A stretch of 64,000 nt of DNA from Paenibacillus qinlingensis (GTDB lineage Bacteria; Bacillota; Bacilli; Paenibacillales; NBRC-103111): NCBI RefSeq assembly GCF_013204845.1, contig NZ_JABMKY010000003.1:273808-337807 (forward strand), read 5' to 3'. Under the pieces are notes generated by a model. It saw only the letters and a program-made list of their open reading frames with translations, searched no databases and was not told the DNA's origin. Both the position numbers and the translations under genes were made by a program. Positions 43,237 to 51,849 of the stretch are shown piece by piece (positions within the stretch are counted from its first letter, which is position 1; the number at the start of each line of letters is the position of its first letter).

Positions 43237-44103
43237 ATGTGGTTACTATTTTCCGTCCTTGCGGCCCTATGTTTTGGGCTGCGAGGAATTTTATATCATT
43301 GGTCAAGTCAGCAATCGCTGAATCGAAATGTACTGCTCTGCGGCACCTTTGCTATGGGTGCGGTCGTAAGTTTAGCATGTGCCTTAATGTGGCAGTCGGA
43401 ATGGGAAATATCGGCGCTTATTGGGATTCAAATGGGATTGTTCTCTTTTGGAGCCAATGCCAGCATGTTTAAAGGCTTCGCCGTCGGTAAGGCTTCCTTA
43501 GTTGCCATTTTGACAGGATTACCATCGGTTGTAGTTGTACTATTTGCATATATTCTTTGGGGTGAACGGCTGAACTTGCTTCAGCTGTTTGCTTTTGTTG
43601 TAATTGTCATTGGCATTTTATTCGTCAGGTATTCCAATGACATTACTTTGAAAAACCTACAAGGTGCGGGTTGGGGTGTGATCGCGCTCCTCTTATTTGC
43701 AGCCAACGACTTGTCCAGTAAATGGACAACGCTAGTTCATGCGTCATTATTTCCTACCTTGTTTTTTATGTTCGCAACAGGCACGATTTGCTTCGCCATC
43801 TGGTGGTGGAAAGATAAGAAGATGGGCGCTGCGCAGCAATCAGGGGTAAGTGCTTGGACAGAACGCAAAACGTTCCTATTTGGGATGGGCGTTGGTATTA
43901 CGAATGTCATGGGCATGATTCTTATCATTCATGGATTTGCGAACGGAATTACCGGATTGGTTTCGGCGGTTGTCGCTCTGAATGTACTGATCGTATTGTT
44001 GTATACGCGATTTATTTTGAAGGATAAATTCTCGAAACTAGAACAATCCGGCTTAGCGATTGCGATGGTCGGTATCCTCATGATGAAGCTAGTTGCTTCT
44101 TGA
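43237..44103 (+). CDS. DMT-superfamily transporter (EamA)
   Basis: 288 aa with about ten transmembrane helices in two EamA halves. The first begins at residue 1 (LLFSVLAALCFGLRGILYHW) and the second near residue 147. It ends in the usual short basic/hydrophobic tail. Substrate unknown; relatives export metabolites or amino acids, and some are sugar or nucleotide-sugar transporters. GAGG lies about 11 nt before the ATG. Possibly co-transcribed with the DUF2157 gene, 41 nt upstream. Confidence 0.85.
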   Translation: MWLLFSVLAALCFGLRGILYHWSSQQSLNRNVLLCGTFAMGAVVSLACALMWQSEWEISALIGIQMGLFSFGANASMFKGFAVGKASLVAILTGLPSVVVVLFAYILWGERLNLLQLFAFVVIVIGILFVRYSNDITLKNLQGAGWGVIALLLFAANDLSSKWTTLVHASLFPTLFFMFATGTICFAIWWWKDKKMGAAQQSGVSAWTERKTFLFGMGVGITNVMGMILIIHGFANGITGLVSAVVALNVLIVLLYTRFILKDKFSKLEQSGLAIAMVGILMMKLVAS

Positions 44104-44212
44104 GATTGCATGCTGGCATGTAAATTACAACATATACTTTCTGAACTGGCGTAAATGCGTTACAATAGAAATATTCGTGCCATTAAGAATGATTCAGGAG
44201 GCTATAACGACA

Positions 44213-44842
44213 ATGACAGACAAAGATATCGAAACACAAGCAACCGAAGAGATTGAACATGATCCAGAACGTGATCAGGCCCAAGTCATTATTACATGGT
44301 TCCAACATATCCAAGAAATTGTAAAAGAACAATTCCCAGAGTATGAAGTCGATGGGCAAATTGGCAATAACCCAACCTACGGTCCGATGTTTGCTTTTAC
44401 ACTCAAAAAAGACGAGAAGTCCACAGCTTGCGGATTTTTCTTGAATGAAATTATGCGAAATTTCCAAACCAATCCAAATGCAGGTCTGTGGATGTCCTCA
44501 TTCTTCGTTGATTTGTTGAGAAGCGAAGAGAGTCATCTTCTTCCGAATCCGCCTCAATCCGAAGATGAAGCCAAAGAACTGTTGGACAAGCATATTGTTC
44601 CTTATTGTGCGGCAGCCGTTCGCGAGGAGTTCCCTGAACAGAAGATCTACGTAGATCTAGAGCTTCATGAGGAACATGGTCCGGTACTTGAAGCTGGTTT
44701 TGTTGCTGTCGAAGATGGAAACAATACTTGTGCACTTCCGCTTCAATATTTAATGACATTATACTTATTGAATCGTGATCCAGCAGAACCGTTGATTCAA
44801 GCGATGTACCGTTTGTATGAGGAAAATAATTTAGGTCAATAA
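44213..44842 (+). CDS. Hypothetical acidic protein with an internal duplication
   Basis: 209 aa, acidic, cytoplasmic. I do not recognise a family. Two halves look related: each has a V(K/R)E(Q/E)FPE motif, then a GPM/GPV beta segment, then a C-containing helix (TACGFFLNEIM versus NTCALPLQYLM). The ATG at 44213 has AGGAGG 11 nt upstream; the frame runs back to 44093 across the end of the previous gene without a site. The high Glu/Asp content and strong ribosome site suggest a well-expressed protein. A terminator follows. Confidence 0.7.
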   Translation: MTDKDIETQATEEIEHDPERDQAQVIITWFQHIQEIVKEQFPEYEVDGQIGNNPTYGPMFAFTLKKDEKSTACGFFLNEIMRNFQTNPNAGLWMSSFFVDLLRSEESHLLPNPPQSEDEAKELLDKHIVPYCAAAVREEFPEQKIYVDLELHEEHGPVLEAGFVAVEDGNNTCALPLQYLMTLYLLNRDPAEPLIQAMYRLYEENNLGQ

Positions 44843-44869
44843 GATAGCAATGATTCATGCTTGAGGCAC

Positions 44870-44912
44870 ACGCCGCTAGCTCCTGTTTATAGGAGTTGGC
44901 GGCGTTTTTATT
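44870..44912 (+). terminator. Terminator after the duplicated-fold gene
   Basis: ACGCCGCTAGCTCCT pairs with AGGAGTTGGCGGCGT (wobbles), then TTTTTATTTG. Nearly the same stem as at 29704. Confidence 0.85.
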
Positions 44913-45036
44913 TGTTTAGGAGGCGATTGATTTGTTTGAGAAGGAGTATGAGTTCTTTTGGAATGAGCAAGCAATTCCTGATCACTGAAAAAGCCATAGT
45001 ACTTTTGCATCGCAGCAAGTGAGGGAAAGGCGCCGA

Positions 45037-45270
45037 GATAGTCGAAAAAATCGACTAACTCAGGCCCAAGGGAAGCAAAAGGCAGTGAGATAGTCGAAAA
45101 AATCGACTATCTCCAGCCCAAGAGAAGCAAAAGGCAGTGAAATAGTCGAAAAAATCGACTATCTCCTGCCCAAGAGAAGCAAAAGGCAGTGAAATAGTCG
45201 AAAAAATCGACTATCTCTAGCCCAAGGGAAGCAAAAGGCAGTGGGATAGTCGAAAAAATCGACTATCTCT
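45037..45270. repeat. Five tandem 52-bp units, each with a GATAGTCGA/TCGACTATC stem-loop
   Basis: GATAGTCGA-AAAAA-TCGACTATC starts at 45037, 45089, 45141, 45193 and 45245, an exact 52-bp period. The units are joined by a conserved linker (CAGCCCAAGAGAAGCAAAAG, then GCAGTG). Outer units have decayed: the first hairpin lacks its last bases and the last linker is lost. It lies between the 3' ends of two convergent genes. No long T run on either strand, so the units are not simple terminators. The sequence from 44913 to 45036 shows no gene. Confidence 0.9.
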
Positions 45271-45291
45271 GGCACCCACCATCAAACAAAG

Positions 45292-46536
45292 CTAGATGTT
45301 CCGATACAGCATAAAGTCATCATAAGTCCGTATGATGGGAATAGCCGCACTTGTCCCAAGCTTTGCATACTTCATCGCATGCGAAGTGTTAAATAGTACC
45401 ACAGAGTCCGTGGGGCGAAGCCAGCCTTTGCTACTAAGGGCAAGCATCGCTGCCCATGTTGCTGCGCCTTCGGGAGAAGAGGAAATACCTTCCGAGCCTA
45501 AGCTATGCGTGGCTTGGGCAATTTGCTCTTTAGACACCGCGAGGGCGGTTCCACCGCTTTGCTCGACAATCGACAGCAGCAGTTCCAAATCCGGCGGATT
45601 GGGAACGCGCATTCCTGTTGGATTGGGAATAATTTTGTCCCCAACAGGCGGCGAAGCCGTGTTGCATACACTCGAGGGTGATCCCCCCAATGATGTATTC
45701 AAACCATCCACAATAGGCTGACAGCCCTCTTCTTGTACACAAACGAATCGAGGCATGTCGCAATGAATGAAGCCTAACGCCTTCAATTCCTTGAATGCTT
45801 TCCACATGCCAATAATGCCCGAACCACCGCCCGTAGGATAGATGATCACATCGGGGAACGTCCAGTCCAACTGCTCCGCGAGCTCAAATCCCATCGTTTT
45901 TTTGCCTTCAACACGGCCAGGCTCTTTCAATGTGCCGACATTCACCCAGCCTTGTTCCGTGCGGCCTGACTCGATGATCGCGGCAGCATCATGAATAAAG
46001 CCATCAACGAGTATAGTCGTTGCTCCGTACATCGGGCATTCATCGACTATGAGAGAGGGACAGTCCATCGGGATGAAAACAAACGCTTGAATGCCGGCTC
46101 TTCCTGCATATGCGGCTAAAGCGCTTGCTGCATTTCCGTTGGAAGGAACAGCAGCTTTCGTTGCTCCAGCTTGTTTCAATAAGGAAACCGCCACCGAAAA
46201 TCCCCTTGATTTAAAGCTGCCTGTTGGATTTTGTTCTTCTCGTTTGATCCACAATCGTTTTAGTGATAGCTTGTTCTCCCAATCTGGCAATCGCAGCAAA
46301 GGGGTCCAACCTTCACCTAATGAAACGATATGGGACGGATCGTGGATGGGAAGTAGTTCGTGATACCGCCACATAGAAGGATAACGTAGCGCAAGGGATG
46401 ATTTCGTAAAAGTTTGTGCAACGAGCTCAATATCATAATTAACTAATAAAGTGCCGCCGCATGTGCATTTCATGTCTTGATAGCGGAAGGGCAGTTTTGC
46501 AGAACATCGTGAGCAATGCAGCTCCCATTGTTTCAT
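45292..46536 (-). CDS. Threonine synthase-like PLP enzyme
   Basis: 414 aa, fold-type II PLP enzyme. An N-terminal zinc-ribbon-like element (C8-x2-C11 ... C24-x-C26) precedes the catalytic domain. The PLP lysine is Lys109 in NPTGSFKSRG, and the phosphate-binding loop GGGSG is near residue 236. The Cys-containing N-terminus and overall length fit the ThrC type that converts O-phosphohomoserine to threonine, but related enzymes such as diaminopropionate or cysteate synthase look alike. Standing alone, not next to hom or thrB, it may not be the main threonine synthase. GGAGGTCCAGAT precedes the ATG. Confidence 0.85.
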   Translation of the reverse strand: MKQWELHCSRCSAKLPFRYQDMKCTCGGTLLVNYDIELVAQTFTKSSLALRYPSMWRYHELLPIHDPSHIVSLGEGWTPLLRLPDWENKLSLKRLWIKREEQNPTGSFKSRGFSVAVSLLKQAGATKAAVPSNGNAASALAAYAGRAGIQAFVFIPMDCPSLIVDECPMYGATTILVDGFIHDAAAIIESGRTEQGWVNVGTLKEPGRVEGKKTMGFELAEQLDWTFPDVIIYPTGGGSGIIGMWKAFKELKALGFIHCDMPRFVCVQEEGCQPIVDGLNTSLGGSPSSVCNTASPPVGDKIIPNPTGMRVPNPPDLELLLSIVEQSGGTALAVSKEQIAQATHSLGSEGISSSPEGAATWAAMLALSSKGWLRPTDSVVLFNTSHAMKYAKLGTSAAIPIIRTYDDFMLYRNI

Positions 46537-46570
46537 ATCTGGACCTCCTCAGCGTCTCTAGTAGGAGCGA

Positions 46571-47317
46571 TCATGTTTGCTTCCTACGTGCATGAAATGA
46601 TTTGATTGTATGGTAGGCAGATTTATTAGGCAGCTTCAAGAATAACTCGAGCATAGGGGCAAAATTCACTTCGATAATCCAAACACGTCCTTGCTTATCG
46701 AAGGCCATGTCGATCCCCATTGTTTTGACCCAACGATAGGAAGGAGCGAGCTGATCGGCTGCTAGTAGTGCAACCGAACGCAGCTCCGCAAGGAGTGCGG
46801 AAGTCTGCATGTTCTGAAGCTCAGATCCCTGTATAGCCTTCTCTACGGTGACAACGCGACCGCCGCTCCTGCGAATATTAGTGATAATGTAGCCTTTGCC
46901 AGCTACTTTGGCCAGCATGCCTGTTACTTGCCAGTCCGCTTTCGGATGTCTTTGTACCATAACTCTAAGATCAAAGGGACGTCCATGTTTGGTTGCAAGA
47001 GGAATCCGTTGTTGAACGATAGTACTGTTGTTTGCTTTTTTCTTGATAAACGTAGAAATGGCATCTTGATCTGCATAGGTTCGAGTTCTAGATCCATCTT
47101 GAACCTCATAGGATGAGTTTCCTGAACTTCTTACTTGTATAACACCATTGCCGCCATAGCTGCCTGTCGGTTTAATGATGACTTGACCGTATTTGGATAT
47201 GAGTCGCATGAAACTGTTCTCGCTCAACCATTCCGTTTCAGGCAGATGAGCATTCAGTCTCTTTGATCTTCGCAGTATTTTATGTTTGGTCCATTTGCTC
47301 GTGGATAGATTACTCAT
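46571..47317 (-). CDS. YheC/YheD-type spore-coat ATP-grasp protein
   Basis: 248 aa. It shows the ATP-grasp pattern of the YheC/D family: the lysine strand IIKPTGSYGGNG near residue 50, the FDLRVMVQR core near 115, and the C-terminal metal-binding IIEVNFAP near 225. YheC and YheD are spore-coat-associated in B. subtilis; their reaction is unknown. It is shorter than those (about 360-450 aa) and lacks their N-terminal part. I chose ATG 47317, which overlaps the panD stop by 8 nt (ATGAGTAA), a coupled start; the frame reaches 47431 only as an overlap with panD. Confidence 0.82.
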   Translation of the reverse strand: MSNLSTSKWTKHKILRRSKRLNAHLPETEWLSENSFMRLISKYGQVIIKPTGSYGGNGVIQVRSSGNSSYEVQDGSRTRTYADQDAISTFIKKKANNSTIVQQRIPLATKHGRPFDLRVMVQRHPKADWQVTGMLAKVAGKGYIITNIRRSGGRVVTVEKAIQGSELQNMQTSALLAELRSVALLAADQLAPSYRWVKTMGIDMAFDKQGRVWIIEVNFAPMLELFLKLPNKSAYHTIKSFHARRKQT

Positions 47318-47711
47318 TCGCTTTCTCTTCTTGCCTTTGAATGACGAGATCGTGTTCTTCCACTTGAAGGAGTTGATTATGACTATCAACGAAAACGACC
47401 TGTGGTTTGAGCGTGCGAATCTCCTCTTCATCCATAAGTCCCATACTGAGAATGATCACGAGGTCTCCTGGAGAGAAGAGGTGGGCAGGCGGGCCGTTTA
47501 ATCCGATTTTGCCACAGCCATCTGGCGCAGGGATCGCATACGTTTTCCAACGAGTTGCATTGCGCAGACTAGTGACTTGAACCATTTCATACGGATGTAT
47601 ATTGGCCTTGCGCATCAGCAGCCCATCAATCGTAATACTGCCTACATAATCCAAATCGGCTTCCGTTACAGTCGCACGATGTATCTTCCCTTTACACATT
47701 AGTCGCTGCAT
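47310..47711 (-). CDS. panD: Aspartate 1-decarboxylase
   Basis: 133 aa proenzyme. PanD makes beta-alanine from aspartate for pantothenate and CoA synthesis, using a pyruvoyl group formed by self-cleavage. The cleavage site G24-S25 in DYVGSIT is at the exact position known for E. coli, with Lys9, Tyr22 and Arg54-type residues (NATRWKTYA) in place. Panthenoate genes panB and panC are not adjacent, which is unusual for Firmicutes. AAAGGAG precedes the ATG by 11 nt. Its 3' end overlaps the spore-coat ATP-grasp gene. Confidence 0.95.
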   Translation of the reverse strand: MQRLMCKGKIHRATVTEADLDYVGSITIDGLLMRKANIHPYEMVQVTSLRNATRWKTYAIPAPDGCGKIGLNGPPAHLFSPGDLVIILSMGLMDEEEIRTLKPQVVFVDSHNQLLQVEEHDLVIQRQEEKANE

Positions 47712-47759
47712 GTGCAGTAGCGCTCCTTTATGATCACATGTTGTTCTTCACAGGGTATG

Positions 47760-47880
47760 AGAGAGACTAGTCTCAAGGTGTAGGTTTACGCCTATTTGTA
47801 TGGAAAAATAGGCACGGGACGGCCGGAAATAAACCGGTTATTTCCCAGGCAACCGCAGAATCCGACAGGGGATTCGAGTC
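47760..47880 (-). promoter_or_regulatory. Structured 5' leader candidate upstream of panD
   Basis: About 120 bp with several stems: GAATCC/GGATTC, GGAAATAA/TTATTTCC, CCTATTT/AAATAGG and the palindrome GAGACTAGTCTC. They lie between the terminator of the next minus-strand gene and the panD ribosome site, so they would be transcribed as the panD leader. I cannot match it with confidence to a named riboswitch. The 'pan' RNA motif, reported upstream of pantothenate genes, is the first thing to test. Confidence 0.4.
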
Positions 47881-47888
47881 TTCGAATA

Positions 47889-47917
47889 CAAAAAAAGCAG
47901 AGCCTATGGCTCTGCTT
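47889..47917 (-). terminator. Terminator of the TauE/SafE gene
   Basis: On the minus strand AGCAGAGCC pairs perfectly with GGCTCTGCT around a 3-nt loop, followed by seven T. Confidence 0.9.
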
Positions 47918-47922
47918 CAACT

Positions 47923-48687
47923 TTAAATTAATTTAAGGCCGCTAATTAATACTAAGGTGGCAATAATCGTACGAAGTACAGTTGTAGGTGCTTTCGTTGC
48001 GAGCATGCTGCCTAGGAGTACGCCAGGGATGGAACCGATGAGAAGATTAAAGACGAGTGTGTAGTTTACATTCCCCATGCTGGCATGTAGAATACCTGCT
48101 GTCGAGGAGAGTAGGAAGGCATGCGCGATATCTGTCCCCACAAGCTGTACAGGAATCATTCTGAAAAAGTAGAGCATAGCAATCGCATATAAGGAGCCTG
48201 AGCCAATGGACGTTAATCCAACAATGAAGCCAAGAACGGCGCCAATGCTAATTGTTAACCAACGCTTCTCTTCTAAAGATTGGAGCTGCCAACGATTTTC
48301 TTTCAGTCGATGCCCGAAGAATACCTTAAACAACGTTGCAAAAGCTACTAGAATCAACACATAACCGAGTGCGTGCTTGATGATAACTTCTTGATTATCG
48401 AAGAAAGAATCGAATAATTTCAGGAACACAACGGCAAGTACGACACCTGGAATACTGCCTAGGGCAAGCATTTTCACAAGTTTAAAGTCGATCGTTTTCT
48501 GCCGCCAATGCTGGATCGTACCGAAAAGCTTCGTAATCGAATTATAAAGAAGGTCAGTTCCTACAGCAATGGAAGGATGAATACCAATTAAAATTAATAT
48601 GGGAGTCAGCAAGGAAGCACCGCCAACACCTGTCATTCCTACCAGAAATCCAACAATTACACCCATTAGAATAATACTCAAAGTCAT
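47923..48687 (-). CDS. TauE/SafE-family permease
   Basis: 254 aa, about eight transmembrane helices in two halves. The first has GMTGVGGASLLTPIL near residue 20 and the second VGLTSIGSGSLYAIAML near residue 155, the two glycine-rich family signatures. The family exports sulfite, sulfoacetate or other organosulfur anions. Start at ATG 48687 because AAAAGAGG lies 10 nt upstream; an in-frame ATG seven codons earlier (48708) has no site. Divergent from the MFS gene. Substrate not known. Confidence 0.87.
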   Translation of the reverse strand: MTLSIILMGVIVGFLVGMTGVGGASLLTPILILIGIHPSIAVGTDLLYNSITKLFGTIQHWRQKTIDFKLVKMLALGSIPGVVLAVVFLKLFDSFFDNQEVIIKHALGYVLILVAFATLFKVFFGHRLKENRWQLQSLEEKRWLTISIGAVLGFIVGLTSIGSGSLYAIAMLYFFRMIPVQLVGTDIAHAFLLSSTAGILHASMGNVNYTLVFNLLIGSIPGVLLGSMLATKAPTTVLRTIIATLVLISGLKLI

Positions 48688-48871
48688 GTTGTCATGTCCT
48701 CTTTTCATTACCCACTAAACATATTGGATTAATTTTAGACCTGCAAAGGGTATTTGTAAAGATATATTTTCCAGACTCGTCTGTATCCCGAGTAAATCGC
48801 TTGCTATTCATCAATTCTGGAATGGGGTACAATGGACAGATGTGTCAAAGTCAGCTTAGGGAGGACAATTC

Positions 48872-50197
48872 ATGCGTAATCGAACTACTGTGATGGTCAG
48901 TATTGTACTGGCCATGTTAGTTGCGTCAATGGACACGACAATTGCTAATACAACGATGCCGATCATTGTGAATGACATTGGTGGAAACAGCCTTTATGCG
49001 TGGGCGTTTACCTCTTATATGGTGCTATCTACGGTACTTGCCCCTTTAGCAGGGCGTTTATCAGATTTATTTGGGCGCAAACGGATATATGCCGCGGGTA
49101 TTCTCCTATTTCTTGGCGGTTCCGTCCTCTGCGGATTAGCAGATAGTATGGTGCAGCTCATTATTTTCAGGGCGATTCAAGGAATTGGCGCAGGGGTAAT
49201 GATGCCATTCCCATCTATTATTGCCGGAGATATCTACCCCGTGGAACAGCGTGGGAAGGTTCAAGCCTTTTTCACAGGTATGTGGGGATTATCGGCGATT
49301 TTAGCTCCTTCGTTAGGTACGTTTTTTGTAACCTATTTGAACTGGCGCTGGATTTTCTTCGTGAATGTTCCGATATGTCTCATTGCGTTACTAGCTTTGC
49401 TTCCTTACAAAGAAGTGTATCAACCGAAGAAAGCGGTAATCGACTACTGGGGTGCATTGTTGTTTGCCGCGGGGATATCGTCCATACTTCTAATTACTGT
49501 TGTACATTCCTATACCTACATCTATGGTGCCGTTGGTGTGGTTCTGCTTATTGCATTTTTCTTCTATGAAAAAGGGCATGCTGCCCCGATTGTTCCCATG
49601 ACATTAATGCGGAATAAGCCTGTGGCTTTGATGATAGGCGGCTCATTTCTCAGCTGTGCGGCTCTTTTCGGAACGTCCAGTTTTATTCCCTTATTTTTGC
49701 AAAATCAAGGTCATTCGCTATTTGTAAGCGGCATTGCCCTGCTCGGCACATCGATCGGGTGGATGGTTGTCGCAATCCCGAGCGGGAAATGGGTAATACG
49801 TTTCGGCTATAAGCCGTTGCTGCTAACGGGGAATGCTTTACTTGTCGTCACAGCCATTCTGCTATTTTTTATCCGTGAAGGTACCTCGTTCGGTTACGTA
49901 TTCAGCACACTTACGATTCTCGGACTCTCGTTTGGACTTCTGTTTACGGTGTCAACAATCGGTGCACAACAGTTAGTCGAGGCCCATCAAAAGGGGATTT
50001 CAACCTCGCTGCAACTATTCGCACGTAACATCGGAACGGCGGTCAGTGTCACGGTGATGGGCTCGATTGTAACGAAAGCAGACATCTTCTACACAGGCAT
50101 TCATGGGATGTTTGTTTATGGATTAGTAGCAAGTATTGTAGCATTCGCTGTGCCACTAGCCATTCGGTCGGTACGTAAAGAGCCATTGTCAGGATAA
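48872..50197 (+). CDS. MFS drug:H+ antiporter, DHA2-like
   Basis: 441 aa. N-terminal helix with the DHA2 signature SMDTTIANTTMPIIV, the motif-A loop GRLSDLFGRKR near residue 70, and motif C-like GIGAGVMMPFPS near residue 110. Probably 12-14 helices. Such proteins expel drugs, dyes or metabolites in exchange for protons. GGGAGGACAATTC precedes the ATG. No TetR or MarR regulator gene is adjacent. Substrate unknown. Confidence 0.9.
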   Translation: MRNRTTVMVSIVLAMLVASMDTTIANTTMPIIVNDIGGNSLYAWAFTSYMVLSTVLAPLAGRLSDLFGRKRIYAAGILLFLGGSVLCGLADSMVQLIIFRAIQGIGAGVMMPFPSIIAGDIYPVEQRGKVQAFFTGMWGLSAILAPSLGTFFVTYLNWRWIFFVNVPICLIALLALLPYKEVYQPKKAVIDYWGALLFAAGISSILLITVVHSYTYIYGAVGVVLLIAFFFYEKGHAAPIVPMTLMRNKPVALMIGGSFLSCAALFGTSSFIPLFLQNQGHSLFVSGIALLGTSIGWMVVAIPSGKWVIRFGYKPLLLTGNALLVVTAILLFFIREGTSFGYVFSTLTILGLSFGLLFTVSTIGAQQLVEAHQKGISTSLQLFARNIGTAVSVTVMGSIVTKADIFYTGIHGMFVYGLVASIVAFAVPLAIRSVRKEPLSG

Positions 50198-50277
50198 ATA
50201 GCATGTTAATCGACGTGAGTTGACAGCCTGCACGCATTAGTAGAATATTAGAGATATACGAATATAGAAAGAAGTGA

Positions 50278-50721
50278 ATGTACGTGTTATTAAATGTGAA
50301 ATCCCGCCTACATGAAGGTGAAATCCAACAATTACTGGGCTATAGCGTGTTTCCAGATCCCGATTCACTGCAAGAAGCCCTCAGCCAATATGAAAATAAT
50401 GAGAATACATGGTTATTTGCCTATGAGTCGGAAGGTTTACCCGTTGGCATCATCGGTTTTGAGCTGAACGAGAAGCAAGAAATGACGCTTCGCCACCTCG
50501 CTGTTGAACCTGAGAGTAGAGGGGAAGGCTTCGGACGCGGCATGCTGCTTGAAATTATTGATGATATGCAGCCGGTTCGCATTACAGTGGAAACGGATGA
50601 AGAAGCTGTGCAATTTTATCGTAACGTCGGATTCGTGATTCGCAGTCTTGGTGAGAAATATCCGGGCGTAGAGCGGTTTCTGTGCACGTATGAGATTGAG
50701 GAAGAAGACGAAGACGAGTAA
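50278..50721 (+). CDS. GNAT-family N-acetyltransferase
   Basis: 147 aa. Motif A of the GNAT fold is clear (HLAVEPESRGEGFGRGML, residues 79-96) and binds acetyl-CoA; the motif B region EEAVQFYRNVGF follows. A very acidic C-terminal tail (EEEDEDE) closes the protein. Substrate unknown. A weak GAAAGAAG site precedes the ATG. A strong terminator, shared with the convergent AraC gene, follows. Confidence 0.85.
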   Translation: MYVLLNVKSRLHEGEIQQLLGYSVFPDPDSLQEALSQYENNENTWLFAYESEGLPVGIIGFELNEKQEMTLRHLAVEPESRGEGFGRGMLLEIIDDMQPVRITVETDEEAVQFYRNVGFVIRSLGEKYPGVERFLCTYEIEEEDEDE

Positions 50722-50740
50722 AAAAGGTGAGCTAACTGAC

Positions 50741-50783
50741 AAATCCCGAGGAACTGCTAGTTGCAGTTTCTCGGGATTTTTTT
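50741..50783 (+). terminator. Terminator between convergent GNAT and AraC genes
   Basis: AAATCCCGAG pairs perfectly with CTCGGGATTT, with an inner AACTGC/GCAGTT stem and a run of seven T. Confidence 0.9.
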
Positions 50784-50806
50784 GTGCGATGAAGTAGAAT
50801 AAGTGC

Positions 50807-51703
50807 TTACATGCGGGATTTGACCGTTCTAGCATACTCGGATGGACTCATTAGGGTTGCTTTCTTAAAAGCTTTGGAGAAATAGTGAACTGAGCTGAAG
50901 CCGAGTTTCCTGGATATCTCAGTGAAATTATACGTTTCTTCACGAATTAGAATTTTGGCTCGATCGATTTTTATTTTGGCAAAGTATTCCATAAGTGCAT
51001 AGTTCGTATGTTTTTTGAAAAGATCCTTAAGTTGTGTTTTACCCACACAGAACACTTGACTGATTTCGTTTAAGGTCAGCTGTGCATCGATATGCGCCTC
51101 CATGTAACTCATGACTCTGCTAGTCAAATCATGGACCGACTTTTCCTTAGCGACCGTAGAGAGAGAGGTATCGGCTTCCGTTTGCACAGATTTCCGTAAC
51201 AGACGCACGAAGAGAATTTCTAGGTAGCTTTGAATCATTTGTTCACTACCCACAGGTGCATCTTGCCTGCGCACAAGGGGATGACCGAATGGAAATTCGA
51301 AGGCTTGTTGTCCTTCGCGTACGATTTGGGCCAGTAAATTACGTTCCTCATCTTCTAAATGCAGCACTTTTTGCTCAAAAAATTGCATGGCTTTCGAATG
51401 GCAGTCGAACGTCATGACGATTAAATTAGGGGCTTTTCCTTTGGTCGCATAGAAGCTATGAAATTCGTTGGGTTTATGAAAGATAATGGATCCCTGCTTA
51501 AGTAAATAACGCTGATCATCCGCATGAACTTCCACTTCTCCGCGATCAACATAGAGAAATTCCCAGAAATCGTGCTTCTCCCCATTGAAGGAATAATCTT
51601 TACCAAACTCAAAGTAATGCATCGTAATGACTTTTTGGATTACCAGACTCATCCTCAAATGTGTCCGGTGATACTCGGGCGTTTTCGTTTCGCTTATCGT
51701 CAT
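50807..51703 (-). CDS. AraC-family transcriptional regulator
   Basis: 298 aa. The N-terminal cupin domain (residues 35-110, GEKHDFWEFLYVDRGEVEVHAD) is typical of sugar sensors, and the C-terminal double HTH covers about residues 195-295 (LNEISQVFCVGKTQLKDLFKKH and FTEISRKLGFSSVHYFSKAFKK). I chose ATG 51703: AGGAG ends 8 nt before it, while the GTG at 51712 overlaps that site. It is divergent from a Gfo/Idh/MocA and DUF4091 pair with a 146-bp shared promoter region, so it probably controls them. Confidence 0.9.
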   Translation of the reverse strand: MTISETKTPEYHRTHLRMSLVIQKVITMHYFEFGKDYSFNGEKHDFWEFLYVDRGEVEVHADDQRYLLKQGSIIFHKPNEFHSFYATKGKAPNLIVMTFDCHSKAMQFFEQKVLHLEDEERNLLAQIVREGQQAFEFPFGHPLVRRQDAPVGSEQMIQSYLEILFVRLLRKSVQTEADTSLSTVAKEKSVHDLTSRVMSYMEAHIDAQLTLNEISQVFCVGKTQLKDLFKKHTNYALMEYFAKIKIDRAKILIREETYNFTEISRKLGFSSVHYFSKAFKKATLMSPSEYARTVKSRM

Positions 51704-51849
51704 GGGTGTCACTCCTGATCTTTCGATGCAATACGTATAGGTCTATCATAACACAGCTGAAATTACAAAAAAATCGGCTTTCAGGACAAAGAAAAGCTTC
51801 CATCCTTCTTTTATAATCAAGGTATCGCAAAGTTCGAGGGGGAGCTAGC

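Noticed and set aside
45037..45270. CRISPR-like array
   Set aside because: The sequence between the palindromes is itself repeated, so there are no unique spacers, the period is 52 bp with a long conserved linker, and no cas gene is nearby.
47760..47880. Cobalamin or c-di-AMP riboswitch before panD
   Set aside because: Short stretches look alike (GGGAA, GTCCCG), but the required order and conserved core could not be traced. Left as an unnamed structured leader.
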